Shown here: positions 52,560-62,620 of the stretch, piece after piece | Numbering within the stretch: the stretch's first letter is position 1 | Layout of the letters: every line of letters begins with the position of its first letter | Source of the DNA: Rhizaria sp. SCN 62-66 | Lineage: Eukaryota; Rhizaria, unplaced | Reading direction: 5' to 3' | Assembly: GCA_001724265.1 (NCBI GenBank) | Contig: MEDY01000052.1 | Location: 62,001 to 126,000 of the forward strand | Length of the DNA: 64,000 nt | Notes under the pieces: generated by a model | Seen by the model: the letters and a program-made list of their open reading frames with translations, nothing else | Database searches by the model: none | Told to the model about the DNA's origin: nothing | Translations under genes and position numbers: made by a program

Positions 52560-55211
52560 ATGGACCCTAACCAGGCCGCCGCGCGCGCGCTAGTCGAGCT
52601 GTTTTTGAGTGACGCGAGCATCCGCACGTCGACACGTCTGAACCGCATCTACTCTCGCGCCACCGGTCCTGATGTATGGATCCCACTCACTTACTTCACC
52701 GCCTTTAAGTGTATTCGCGCGCTTTTGCCGCCTGCGCTAGGCCCGACCACCCCGCTGCTTGACGTCGTGTCATTAGGAGTCCCACCACTCGCAGACGGCA
52801 CTGTGTCCACTGACAACGGTCAAACACAGGAAATGACAAGCGACGACAGTGTCAGCAGCGCCAAAACCATTCAAGACCCCGCCTCTATAGCTGCGACTTT
52901 CTCCTTTATGATCAACGCATTGGAGAGCTCAAAGCTGCTTTGTGTGGACGCGGATTCACAGAGTATTTCGCGCCGGGCGCCCTACAACGGTGCAAACGTC
53001 GATGTGGATGCACACTCGGTGCGCGCTCGTGGATTACCAAGCAGTTGGCGTTTTGAGCATGCACGTGCGTTTTTTGCGGCTAAAGGACTTCCACTTGTTA
53101 ACCTTCTTAAAGATCCAGTTCGTAAGTGCAGCAACAATAACTCAAACGGCGAGCGTCATAACGGTGATGGTGCGTGGCTCATCTTCGCAACTCCAGAGCA
53201 CGCCATCGCTGCGGTTGAGGGCCAATTCGAAGCTTCTCATAAGGATCACATTAGTAGCAGCACTGATAATAGTAACAACACGAGCAGCTACAACGAGGGC
53301 CCCATTGATGATAAGAACAAAGCCGCGATGCGCCAACTGCACCTGATTTCCAAGAAACAGTTTGTCGCGCAGACCCAGGATAAGCGGTCGTCAGCGGCCC
53401 GCATCCTTGGGGCTCCAAAGAAAGCCACTGCCTTTGCTGGACCGCCTTGCACTCGGAGCGCAAAGCGTGCTACGCACGCTGCCAGCTCAGCTGCTGCTGC
53501 TCCTAGTTGCGGCGGCTCAGGACAGAGCAGCTCTGCGACGCTGACGGCCAGCGTTCGTGTGTCACGTCAACAGGCCGATCACAATGAGGACTTGCTTGGA
53601 CACCGTAGTAACAACAGTACTTGCACCGGCTCGGCGTTGCAGCCCGTTGTGGCCCGGGCCAGCGATAGTGCGAGCAGCACTGACTCCCATTCCAGTGGTT
53701 GTGACAGTGCGGGCGATAGCACCGACAGTAACAAGCGTGATAGCTCGAGTGACAAGCAGCCCGTGTTCACGAAAGGCTACCTGCTCAAAGTGCATGGCGT
53801 GAGCGGTAGTCGTCGTGTGGTCCGCAACAACATTGCACGCTGGCTGGATGATATCCCTGGCTGTTGCGGCACGACTGTCATTAGCTACAGCACTGGTAAC
53901 ATCTTTGCCAACGTTGCGCTTACTCCTGATTCCAACGCACCTACTGCTGCGGCTGTTGCGCGCGTGTTTAACGCGCGGCCTGCAAGTGAACGCTGCATGC
54001 GCGAACAATCCGGAGAAGTTGCCACTGCTGCAGGGACGCACACCCGCGCGCGATCAGACGGGGTGAAGTTCATGCCCGTGACCCCCGAAGCTGAGACTGA
54101 GCTTTGGGCGACGTTGATGCGCCGTCGGGCCCGCGCCAATAATCGTCGCTCTGCTATTGCCGCACGGGCCGCACACACCCGCAACAGCACGAGTGACTGT
54201 GATGCGAGCGTTATGCAGAACGGTACTCGAGGACGGGGTGATGCAGCGACTTCGCAACAGTGGCGGAACGAAGGAACATCCGGCCCTTCAATTGTTACTG
54301 AGCAAAACGTGCAGCTCATGCATCTGGAAAACGGCAACAACTTTGCGTTTGACGCCAACTATAACACAACTCACCCCAGCAGCAGCTTCCTTAGGGCACC
54401 TGAATATCCCGCTCATCAACAACATTACACAGAGCCCACTGCGCACCACGGGCATTACTTGCAACATGGCCACGCTGCGACATATGCCAACGGCTTGCCG
54501 CATGCGTTTTCTGTGCAATACGCGCAGTACGGGCCGTACTCGCAGCAATCTGTGTTTATTCCGCATCGCGGTCACAGCGATCATCGCTTCACTGTGCAGC
54601 AAAACCAACAGCCACATGTGCATTACAACCAGCACGCGCAGTTGCAAGTGCACTGGGGCGTGCCTAATTACTATCCCGCGTATGCACATACGCATGAGCA
54701 GGCACACGTTCAGGCGCAAACACAGGCACAGACACCGGCGCAGACGCAGGCGCAGGCGCAGGCACAGGCACATGTGCAGACGCACACGTCTACCAACTAG
54801 CAGTCGCATTATCTTGAGGTGTCATCGCATCACAGCCACCGCCAGCCAACCGGGGCAGCGCCGCAGTACCTGCAGTGGCATTATCCGTCGCACGGACATC
54901 AGCTTGTGCACTACCACGGCCATTATGAGGTTCAGCGCACACACCAACCGCCGCTCCAGCACTCTCACCGCACAGACTATTAGCAGCAGCGGCAGTTCAG
55001 TGCGCAGACGCGGCACCACCAGCAAGAGCGCGGGAACCGCAGTGCTCGCCACACGCAGCGGCACAGTAACTTGCAGCAACAGCAGGCGCAGCAACTACAC
55101 CCTCATCGGCAACCCCAAGAGAATCCTCACTGCCAGAGTCAGCAAGATTCCCAGCAAAATCAAAGAGCGCAGCACGGACAACAAGGCGGTTTTGGCAAAA
55201 GGAGACACTAA
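52560..55211 (+). CDS. La-family RNA-binding protein A (La motif, RRM1, C-terminal RRM, Q/H tail), two in-frame TAG
   Basis: The frame runs from the ATG at 52560 to TAA at 55209-55211 (883 residues), with TAG at codons 747 and 808. A divergent La motif occupies about residues 3-150 (ALVELFLSDASI, IPLTYFTAFKCIRAL, then SSKLLCVDADSQSISRR) with an insertion near 65-105. RRM1 follows (SVRARGLPSSWRFEHARAFF and WLIFATPEHAIAAVEG, to about 255), then LHLISKKQFVAQTQDKR, equivalent to the LLILFKDDYFAKKN stretch of human La. A C-terminal RRM starts at about 406 (GYLLKVHGVSGSRR) and ends with FMPVTPEAETELWATL. The tail is Gln/His/Tyr-rich. La proteins bind 3' UUU-OH ends of Pol III RNAs and chaperone tRNA and small RNA folding. 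The La-motif aromatic YF pair is replaced by LFL, so UUU recognition may differ. Confidence 0.8.
54798..54800 (+). other. In-frame TAG read as sense (La-family A, codon 747)
   Basis: Between HTSTN and QSHYLEVSSHHSHRQ in a Gln/His-rich tail. The frame stays open with the same composition afterwards. Confidence 0.82.
54981..54983 (+). other. In-frame TAG read as sense (La-family A, codon 808)
   Basis: Between SHRTDY and QQRQFSAQTRHHQQ; the following codons are CAG CAG CGG CAG. A TAG one transition from CAG in a Gln run favours glutamine. Confidence 0.85.
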
Positions 55212-56261
55212 GATAAGCAAATGTCGCATGGACAAGCGAGTTTTTGCTTCCGTTATATACCCACATTCTGATCTTGACGCATTTCTAGCGTCATGGCTCA
55301 GAGCATGAAAGCTTCGATACGACTTCTTTTTAGTTCAAGATCGTATGTAACTTCATGATTGTTATTTCAAGAAGTCAACTATTATTTTCACCATTCTTCA
55401 AACTATATTTTAGAAATAAGTTATATTTTTTCGTTTGGGTTCAACCGTGGTCCGGCGTGTTTTGTTATTATCAATTCATACGAGGTGCCAGTATGAAACC
55501 CAATATCAAGCAGTGGATCTGCTTACTTCTGATGCACATATGGTTTATCACTTAAATAAACGATATAATAATGCCTTTTATAAAAGGGAGTGGCGCCTTA
55601 CAAAGATGATTTGAGATTTCCTTCTGATTTTCTCTTAAAACTGGCGTTCCTCTCTGTTGCTGCGCACAGTTATGAGCGCGACACAGATCCGCACAAGCAA
55701 TTATATACCAATATGCGACTGGTTCGAGATTAATCAAACTTAAAATACAATGTATTATAACGTCTAATTTACGTCCTATACAATCTTGTTGTATGAACGC
55801 CAAATCTTGCAAAGGTATCACTTGACTTCATCAATCTATCCGTTGCACCACTGAGCTAAAGTGTATTCAGTCCATCCACCAAAATCACAGGCAGAACGAA
55901 TGGTTTGGTCGCAATTTCAGCGCTATCAAAACGAACACACTTGTTGAACAGTTCAAACTAATTACTATATGAAGATAATTACTGTCAGCATCATGCTCTG
56001 TCGATTTGCGAGTTTGTGCCGAACAAATTTTGACCTTAAGTTTTCTCTTCGCTCCTCCGTGCTTGGCGTCATGTTCCACATTCCATCATAACACTGCTGT
56101 AAACAGCTGCGGCAAATAGAGACGGACATTTTGACAGTCACATAGCAGCCGATGTATCTTATTACGCCGTTCCGTAGAGTAGCTCCCGCTACGCGCTCTT
56201 TCGACCTCCTTTTGTGTGACCCGGGAACCTGAACCTAGTCCTGTGGCACGCGCTCTTGCGC
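55212..56261. other. Intergenic region, no gene supported
   Basis: About 1 kb, AT-rich, between La-family genes A and B. Near 55841-55860 the minus strand resembles the start of a tRNA D-arm, but no complete tRNA folds. Nothing else is recognised. Confidence 0.5.
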
Positions 56262-57299
56262 ATGTCTCTTCCGACGCGCAATGCGGAAGCGCTATGCACC
56301 TTGGTAGACACACTGCTATGCGACGCAAGTGTAGCAACCTCGGACCGCCTCCGTGATCTTTGTCCGCCAGGGTCCAGCGGCTGTGTGCCACTATCTTTCC
56401 TCCTTGGCTTCCGATGTGTGCAGGCCTTGACCACAAGTCCGAGTGCGCTTGCAGCTGCATTGCGAGCGTCAACGCAGCTCTGCGTGGCAGATGATAGCCT
56501 CTCAGTGTCCCGCAGGACTCTCTTCATCCCTGAACAGCTCGATTTGACTGCACACACTGTCCGTGCTTGTGGAATGCCTGCGGCATGGCGCTATGAGCAT
56601 GCACGTGTGTTCTTTTCCACGCGCGGACTTTCGCTCGTCAACAAGCTAACCGTGCGCACAAAGCACCCGCGCCGTCGCGCAGCAGTGGCAAAGTGCGGCC
56701 AGCTCTCAGTTGACGCCGCCGCAGGTGGTGTTGTTGTCCCACGTGAGCCCTCTGGCGAGGATAAAAACAGTGACGGTGACGATGGCACCCTCCCCACTCC
56801 ACCACAGCCAGCCTGGCTTGTTTTTGCGACTGCGGACGACGCTAACGCCGCCGCTGCGGCCTTCCCAGGCCCTGTGGACGGGACCGCTGCGGTGGCCCGC
56901 GTCGCGACCACGGACGGCGACAAAGAACCGCTCGACGCTCCACTGCTGGTGCTCACTCTCAAGCGTGACTATCTGGCTGCTGCGCTGGCCGCACGTGCCC
57001 CGCGCAACGCCGCCGCCCCGCGCGCGCCCGTGTCGCCCGCGTCCGCGCTCGCCGCCGTCGCAGCGGCGCCAGCAGTCACGCAGAAGGCAGACTCGCCCAA
57101 GCGCGCCACAACGGGGATTATCACGAGTACTGCTCCTGGTGACGCTGAGACTTGTACTGCGGCAAACAGTGGCGGTAGCGCTACTGTGAGCCATGCTGTT
57201 GCATCCGTTCCCGGCGATCAGTCTCCCGCCAGTGACGGCGCTGCGCTACGGCCTTCACAGGCGCCTGCGGAGTCGCTGCCACAGGCAGTTGCCGAGTGA
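56262..57299 (+). CDS. La-family paralogue B, shortened: La motif and RRM1 only
   Basis: Single exon, 345 residues, ending in TGA; the ATG at 56262 begins MSLPTRNAEALCTLVDTLLC. The La motif (LVDTLLCDASVATSDRL, VPLSFLLGFRCVQAL, then CVADDSLSVSRRT) is followed by RRM1 (HTVRACGMPAAWRYEHARVFF and WLVFATADDANAAAAAF) and LLVLTLKRDYLAAALAAR, the equivalent of the LLILFKDDYFAKKN stretch of La. It then ends in a Ser/Ala/Pro-rich tail without the C-terminal RRM and Gln-rich domain of its two neighbours. The frame stays open 55 more codons after the TGA, but that stretch shows no RRM. It looks like a truncated or specialised copy that could compete for RNA without the second RRM. Function is inferred from paralogy. 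Confidence 0.75.
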   Translation: MSLPTRNAEALCTLVDTLLCDASVATSDRLRDLCPPGSSGCVPLSFLLGFRCVQALTTSPSALAAALRASTQLCVADDSLSVSRRTLFIPEQLDLTAHTVRACGMPAAWRYEHARVFFSTRGLSLVNKLTVRTKHPRRRAAVAKCGQLSVDAAAGGVVVPREPSGEDKNSDGDDGTLPTPPQPAWLVFATADDANAAAAAFPGPVDGTAAVARVATTDGDKEPLDAPLLVLTLKRDYLAAALAARAPRNAAAPRAPVSPASALAAVAAAPAVTQKADSPKRATTGIITSTAPGDAETCTAANSGGSATVSHAVASVPGDQSPASDGAALRPSQAPAESLPQAVAE

Positions 57300-57610
57300 A
57301 TGTCCAAGCCCCATCCACTGAGCAACGTTGTTGAACTTACGCAGCCGCCGCATTTGTGCCCTTACAGACCCGCTGAGGTTGCAGTAGCTAGCTGTGGTCT
57401 ATGTCCACAACAACAGCGGACTGAAGCCAGAGTCAGCGAGAAGGAGATGACCGCTGAATATTCGACGTAACGCATTGTATCGATATTGAAGTCGACTCTA
57501 ATACTTAAACCCATTAGTGCGCTTGATGCAACGAGTTCAATGATGTGACGCACGACATTTTACATTAAAAAAAGCATGTGAGACGGTGACTAAGACGGTC
57601 GCGGTGTATT

Positions 57611-57632
57611 CCCCCCCCCCCCCCCCCCCCCC
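57611..57632. repeat. Homopolymer run of 22 C
   Basis: Uninterrupted C22 in otherwise AT-rich DNA. The length is prone to sequencing error. Confidence 0.95.
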
Positions 57633-58115
57633 TTCTTGTGTAATTATGTAACATTTTGCGCGTAACAAATGACTTTCAACGACGTGCTGTGCGCGTTATA
57701 TGACTCAAGGGCAAACTACCCGACTGGAGGCGCTCGAGGTAACGCGAGACTAAACAGCGCACCAAGCAGTCAGCATGAACAAGTTCGCCGTTATTTATGC
57801 TTGGTTGTTTTGTGCAATATGCGTTCGACAATATCTATCGAGTAGTATGTATCTTATGTAGAACTCACTTGGGTCATACGTCCGAATGCATGAGAAGTTC
57901 ACTGCCTTTGTGGCCGACGTGATAAATCTATTGCATTTTGCGGACTATCTCGTTGAAAACCTGTACAAAACCCTTGCGCGAAGTTAAATGTATGTACACA
58001 TAAAATACTTATTGCGCGTGCGATTTACTTAAAAGAATAAAGTTTCATCCCGATGCACCTTCATAGGTCATAAAGGCAAAAGCTTTCTCGCCAGGAACTG
58101 GGCTGCAGAGCCCCA

Positions 58116-58161
58116 CCAGTCCATTCCAGCCCGTGGGCCCAGTCCAGTCCAGCCCGTGGGC
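58116..58161. repeat. Two tandem 23-bp units (CCAGTCCA.TCCAGCCCGTGGGC)
   Basis: Units 58116-58138 and 58139-58161 differ at one base. They are GC-rich in an AT-rich spacer upstream of La-family gene C. Confidence 0.9.
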
Positions 58162-58372
58162 TATCTTATACGAAATGCGTCAGCCGTTGAATTTATTGCA
58201 AGCGGCTGTACGAGATATTCGACGGTGAAAATGTTCTGTTCATAACGATTCCAGTCGTGTAGCTCACTTTAATATCTATTTAACTTGTTGGATTTCCTTT
58301 GCTCTTTATTTTTGTGTCTGTGTGGAGCAGGAAAGTTGCTCAAGCTGTTAGTCGCTCTCGGCAGCAGGCTCC

Positions 58373-61300
58373 ATGCAACTTTCACCCTCCACGGCCCTGG
58401 AGATATGCAGGTTGATAGATTTATTTCTGTCAAACGTTAGCATTAAAAGCTCGCGCCACCTTCGCACCCTTCACAGTCAAGACCCCGTTGCTGCTGTACC
58501 TTTGCATGTCTTCGCACGTCTTCGATGCATCTCGAAACTTGCGCCGTCCATGGAGATATTGACTGAAGCGCTACGCTCGTCTCCGGACTTTCGAGTGAGC
58601 GCGGACGGGCTGCACGTATCTCGCATCACGCCCTACTCTGGCGACGATGTTGATTTGACTGCGCACTCGGTTTGGGCGTCCGGCTTCCCCTCTTGGTGGA
58701 CTTTCGAAGATGCGCGTCTCTTCTTCTCTGCGCACTCGCTCACGCTTGTCGGCAGCACGGCGGCAGGGAAGCTGTCTTCCGCACCCCGCGTTGCGACTGC
58801 ACTTGCGACGCCCTGCACTACACCTTCTAGCAGCGACACTGACGCCATCAAACGGACTCGTCCACCCCGTATGCTTGTCGAGAGCCTTGACAGCGGGGAC
58901 TTGAGTGACGACAACTCGTTGGATGACACTTGGACTGACGAGAACCCGCGTGACGCCGATACCGAGTTCCCTATCCCCACGGCTGCTGTTGTAGTGTCCC
59001 GCCCGCGCTGGCTTATCTTCGCAACACCAGAGGATGCTGCGCGCGCTGTCGCCAGCCACTTCCTCGTCAGTGCCACCCGAGAGCACGCGCCCGACGGGCC
59101 AGACGCCGCGATGATGCTGCCCGTGACACTTGTGTCCAAGACTGAGCGCCGCGCCGCCTCTACCGCCGCTGTTTCTGCCCCCAGCCGCCGCAAGACGGGT
59201 CTCGGGCCCGAGCCGGAGAGCAGCGAAGACAGCGACGAAGCTCCAGTGACCGAGAGCACTGTGCGGGCCGCAGCTGCGTGTCCCGCTGCCGAGGGCCTTC
59301 TCGCCGACGGGCTCAACGACGCAGTCTCCACGATCAGCACGCTGCCCCCACAGCAACAGCCCCCGTCGCAGTCGCTGTCGTAGTCTCAAGCGCAGCAGTC
59401 CCAGTCCCTCTCCCTGTCACAGTCCAACTCTGGCTCCCTAAGCGCTTCTGCCACGACGCCGCCCGGCCCCAACACGTCCGTGTCTGTCTCCTCTGGTCTG
59501 CATAGCAGCGACACGCGCTGCGAGTCGACAGCCACAATGGCGGCCGCGGGACTACAGGCGACGATGCCCTTTGTGCCAGGATATCTGCTCAAAGTCGATC
59601 ACGTCTACAGCAGCGACGCGCGTGCCATGCGTCTCCTCATCAACAACTGGGTTGCTCTGGCCACTTCCGCACCCGCACCCGCACCTGCGGCTGCGCCCGG
59701 CTCCGCCTCTGTCTCGGACGCTGACGCGAGCGCGAACGCCAGCGCGAGCGCGGGCGACGGCGCCGCGGCTCTGTCCCCCGTGTCATCTGCGCTGCCCAGT
59801 GCGCCGGCACTGCCCACGTCCCCCTCGCTGCACCTGGTGCTGCCGCCGCATACGATGCAGGCGATGCGGCGCGCGGCCGCGCTTGTGGTGCGTCTCATCA
59901 GCTACAAGCCAGGAAACACTTTCGCCAACATCATCCTCGACTCCAGCGGGCCCGCGCCCGTGACTGCGGCTGACCTCGCTGCGCGACTCAACGCGCTGCC
60001 CGCGCGCATGCGCACGACATACGGCCCGCCGCGCGCCGCCGCCCAGGCCGCGCAAGCGCAGGCGCAGGCGCAGGTGCGGCCGCATTCGCAGGCGCAGTCG
60101 CGGTCGCGGTCGCAGGCCTAGGGTGCGACGCGCCGTGGTTCTGCTGCCTCAAGCAGGAGTTCGAGCACTGGCTCGAACGGCGGCTCGCGCTCTCGTTTGG
60201 GCGACACAGCAACGGGCGCGAGCGCTGGCGACGTTGTCACAGAGTCGGACATTACCTGTTTGACGGGCGCCGCTGCTTCGGCCGCGTCGGAGGCTGCAGA
60301 CCCCGCGGCGCTGCCGCCAGTGAGCGCCGCCGTTGCAACAACAGTCGAACCATCGACTTCCGCGCTCGCCCCAGCCTCGGCTCTGCCGTCGTCATCAGCC
60401 CCGGCAGCGATGTCCACGGCAGCGGCGCCCGCGACTACCGCCTCCGCGGGTGTGTCCGTGCTCCCTGCGACCGCTGCGACGGGAAGCGCCAGCACCGGCG
60501 CGGTGCAGCGCGTCGCACTCGAGGCCACGTTCGCGCCCGTTGCGGCCGAGATGGAGGAACGTGTCTGGGCGTATCTGCTGCGCTGCAAGGTCCGGACCGA
60601 GACGCGCCGCACAGACCCGCAACGGTCCGGCATGCGTGGCTCGGGATCGCACCCGCAACCGCATCAGCAGCCGCATCAGCACCAGCACAGGCACCAGCGG
60701 CAGCAGCCGCAGCATCAGCAGCAACAGCAGCAGCAGTGGGGCTACATCGGGAGCAACGCGCCGTCCGCGGCGAGCTCGTACGCATCACACTGGTCGCCGC
60801 TCGGTCAGCACGGCAACCACGGCAACCACGGCGGCCATGGCGCCGGCGCGGCCGAAGGCTACTACATGCCGGGCATGACTGGTGTGCCCGCGGCCACCGG
60901 CGGTGTGGCTACGGCGGCCTCACCGATGATGTACCTGCCTCAGGGGGTCGCGGCGACCGCGGCGGGCGTGTACGGCGCCCGCTACGGCCACACCGCGGCG
61001 CTGTCGGCGCAGTCGCCGATGCAGATGCAGATGCCGGCACAGACGCCGATGCAGATGCAGATGGCCGCGGAGGCGTCGGCCGGCATGAGCGGCGCGTCGG
61101 TGCCTGTAGCGGTGCCGGGCCAAGGCTATGTCGTGTGGGTGCCGTGTGCGCCGCATCACGTGGAGTCCGGTGCTGCGGCACTCCAGGGTCAAGAGCAGCA
61201 GTACTATCTTGCCCAGCAACAGCAGCAACAGCAAAAGCAACCACAGCCGCAGTCGTCTCAGCAGCAACAACAACAGTCGCAGCTTCATATTGCTCACACG

Positions 61301-62179
61301 CTGTCGAGCGCGCATTCGCACCCACATTCACACGCATCGACACCAACTCTGTCGACAGCGTCGTCACAAGTGTATGCGCAGACGCAACAACAGCAGCAGC
61401 AACAACAGCAACAACCGCAAAACTCCAACTTTAACCAGTCGCGCTCCCAGCTGCGCCAGCAGCGTTCGCAACAGCACCCAGCACACGCACTCGGCCAGAC
61501 AACGACTGGCGGCTCTAGCGCGGGCGACGCGCATGGGCTCGGTCACCACACCAACTACAGCCTGGGATCCAGCGCAAGCGTTAGCGCCGGTGCGGCTTCC
61601 GCTGCACAGGTATACACCTTGCCGCAATCCCAGTCTCTTTCTTCTCAACCGCAGCCACAGGCACAGTCGCACTCGCCGCACTTGTCGCCGCATCAGGCCC
61701 GCTCGCAACTGTTTGCTACACCACCGCAACAGCATCAATCGCTGCAGTTGCAGTCTCAGTTTCAGCAACTTTTGCAGCAGCAGTCCTATACGCAGCATGC
61801 ACAACTGCATGGTTCGACACCGCTTTATTCGCCGCCCGCCTCGCTGTCGCCGGCGCCTGCCGCTGTCGCACCAGCGTACTCCGCGCATCCGAGCTACACG
61901 TCGCCGCACGTCTCCGCTCGCCATACGCGCGCACACTCGAACTCGACCGCGTTCGCGACCCCTCAGTCACCGCAGCAGTCACAGCTCATGCTTCACGCAC
62001 AGCAGAGTTTGCCGTCCGCGTCTTCGTCATATTACGTACCGCAGACGCAAGCACAAACTCATACTCAGATGCAGACTCAGGCGTTGGCGTTGGCCCAAGC
62101 GCAGCAACTGGCGGCGCTTCAGACACAGGGCACACTGCAGCAGCAGCAGCAGCGGCAGCAGCAGCAACTACAACAACAG

Positions 62180-62220
<41 letters not shown>

Positions 62221-62620
62221 GCACGCTCAACTGCAGCTAGGGGTTCAGACGCTTCTGCCGCCGCCGTCGCCCTCGCACCGCGTTTCCGGCCACGGTCACG
62301 GTCACCATGGTCACAACTACGGTCATAACAACAGCTACAGCCACGCCCACGGCGGCGCCAGTAGCTTGCATAGTGGATCCGGGCGCCACCGCGCGTATAG
62401 TGACGCCGGTCGCAGTGACTCCGGTGACATTGCTACGGCGGTTTCTCTGGGCCCTCAGTCGCGCAGTGACGCTGTTGGCACGGATGACCGCAATGGGCAC
62501 CGCAACACCCGGGGTGGCCACGACAGTCGGCCTTCATCCCGCGGTGGGCGCGGCGGTGCCCGTGGGGCGAGCTATGACAGCCCAAACGATTTTTACAGTA
62601 GTGGCGATGGCCATTACTGA
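58373..62620 (+). CDS. La-family RNA-binding protein C with very long Gln-rich tail, two in-frame TAG
   Basis: The frame runs from the ATG at 58373 to TGA at 62618-62620 (1415 residues), with TAG at codons 337 and 583. The La motif (ALEICRLIDLFLSNVSIKSS, VPLHVFARLRCISKL, then FRVSADGLHVSRI) is followed by RRM1 from about residue 97 (SVWASGFPSWWTFEDARLFF, WLIFATPEDAARAV). The C-terminal RRM starts at about 403 (GYLLKVDHVYSSDARAM, then LISYKPGNTFANIILDSS). It carries a Ser/Ala/Gln insertion holding TAG 583 and ends with EERVWAYLLRCKVRTE near 745. Codon 337 separates QSLS from SQAQQSQSLS; without it both RRMs could not lie in one protein. The last 600 residues are Gln-rich, prion-like and end in an RGG-type segment (SRGGRGGARGASYD) suited to RNA binding. 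Confidence 0.82.
59381..59383 (+). other. In-frame TAG read as sense (La-family C, codon 337)
   Basis: In PPSQSLS-x-SQAQQSQSLS. The frame continues into the C-terminal RRM, which the related gene A keeps in the same protein without any TAG between its RRMs. Confidence 0.92.
60119..60121 (+). other. In-frame TAG read as sense (La-family C, codon 583)
   Basis: In SRSRSQA-x-GATRRGSAAS, inside the insertion of the C-terminal RRM. The last part of that domain lies after the TAG, in frame. Confidence 0.88.
62136..62223 (+). repeat. CAG/CAA repeat encoding poly-Gln
   Basis: Mixed CAG and CAA codons giving a near-continuous Gln run in the tail of La-family protein C. Confidence 0.9.

Larger units (their letters stand above)
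57300..58372. other. Intergenic region, no gene supported
   Basis: Between La-family genes B and C. The first 55 codons (57300-57464) are open in the frame of B and end in TAA at 57465-57467, with no recognised domain. The region also holds a 22-nt C run and a 23-bp tandem duplication. Confidence 0.5.

Noticed and set aside
55780-55862. Possible tRNA on the minus strand (TTAGCTCAGTGGTGCA)
   Set aside because: The D-stem partner GAGC, a T-arm with GTTCRA, and an acceptor stem are all missing, so no cloverleaf forms.
57605-57640. Functional element at the C22 run
   Set aside because: No partner sequence or structure is seen; a homopolymer of this length is more simply a slippage-prone repeat.
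58373-62620. Treating La-family C as three separate genes split at TAG
   Set aside because: All three pieces share one frame, and the C-terminal RRM is split by the second TAG; the second and third pieces have no promoter space or own ATG at their starts.
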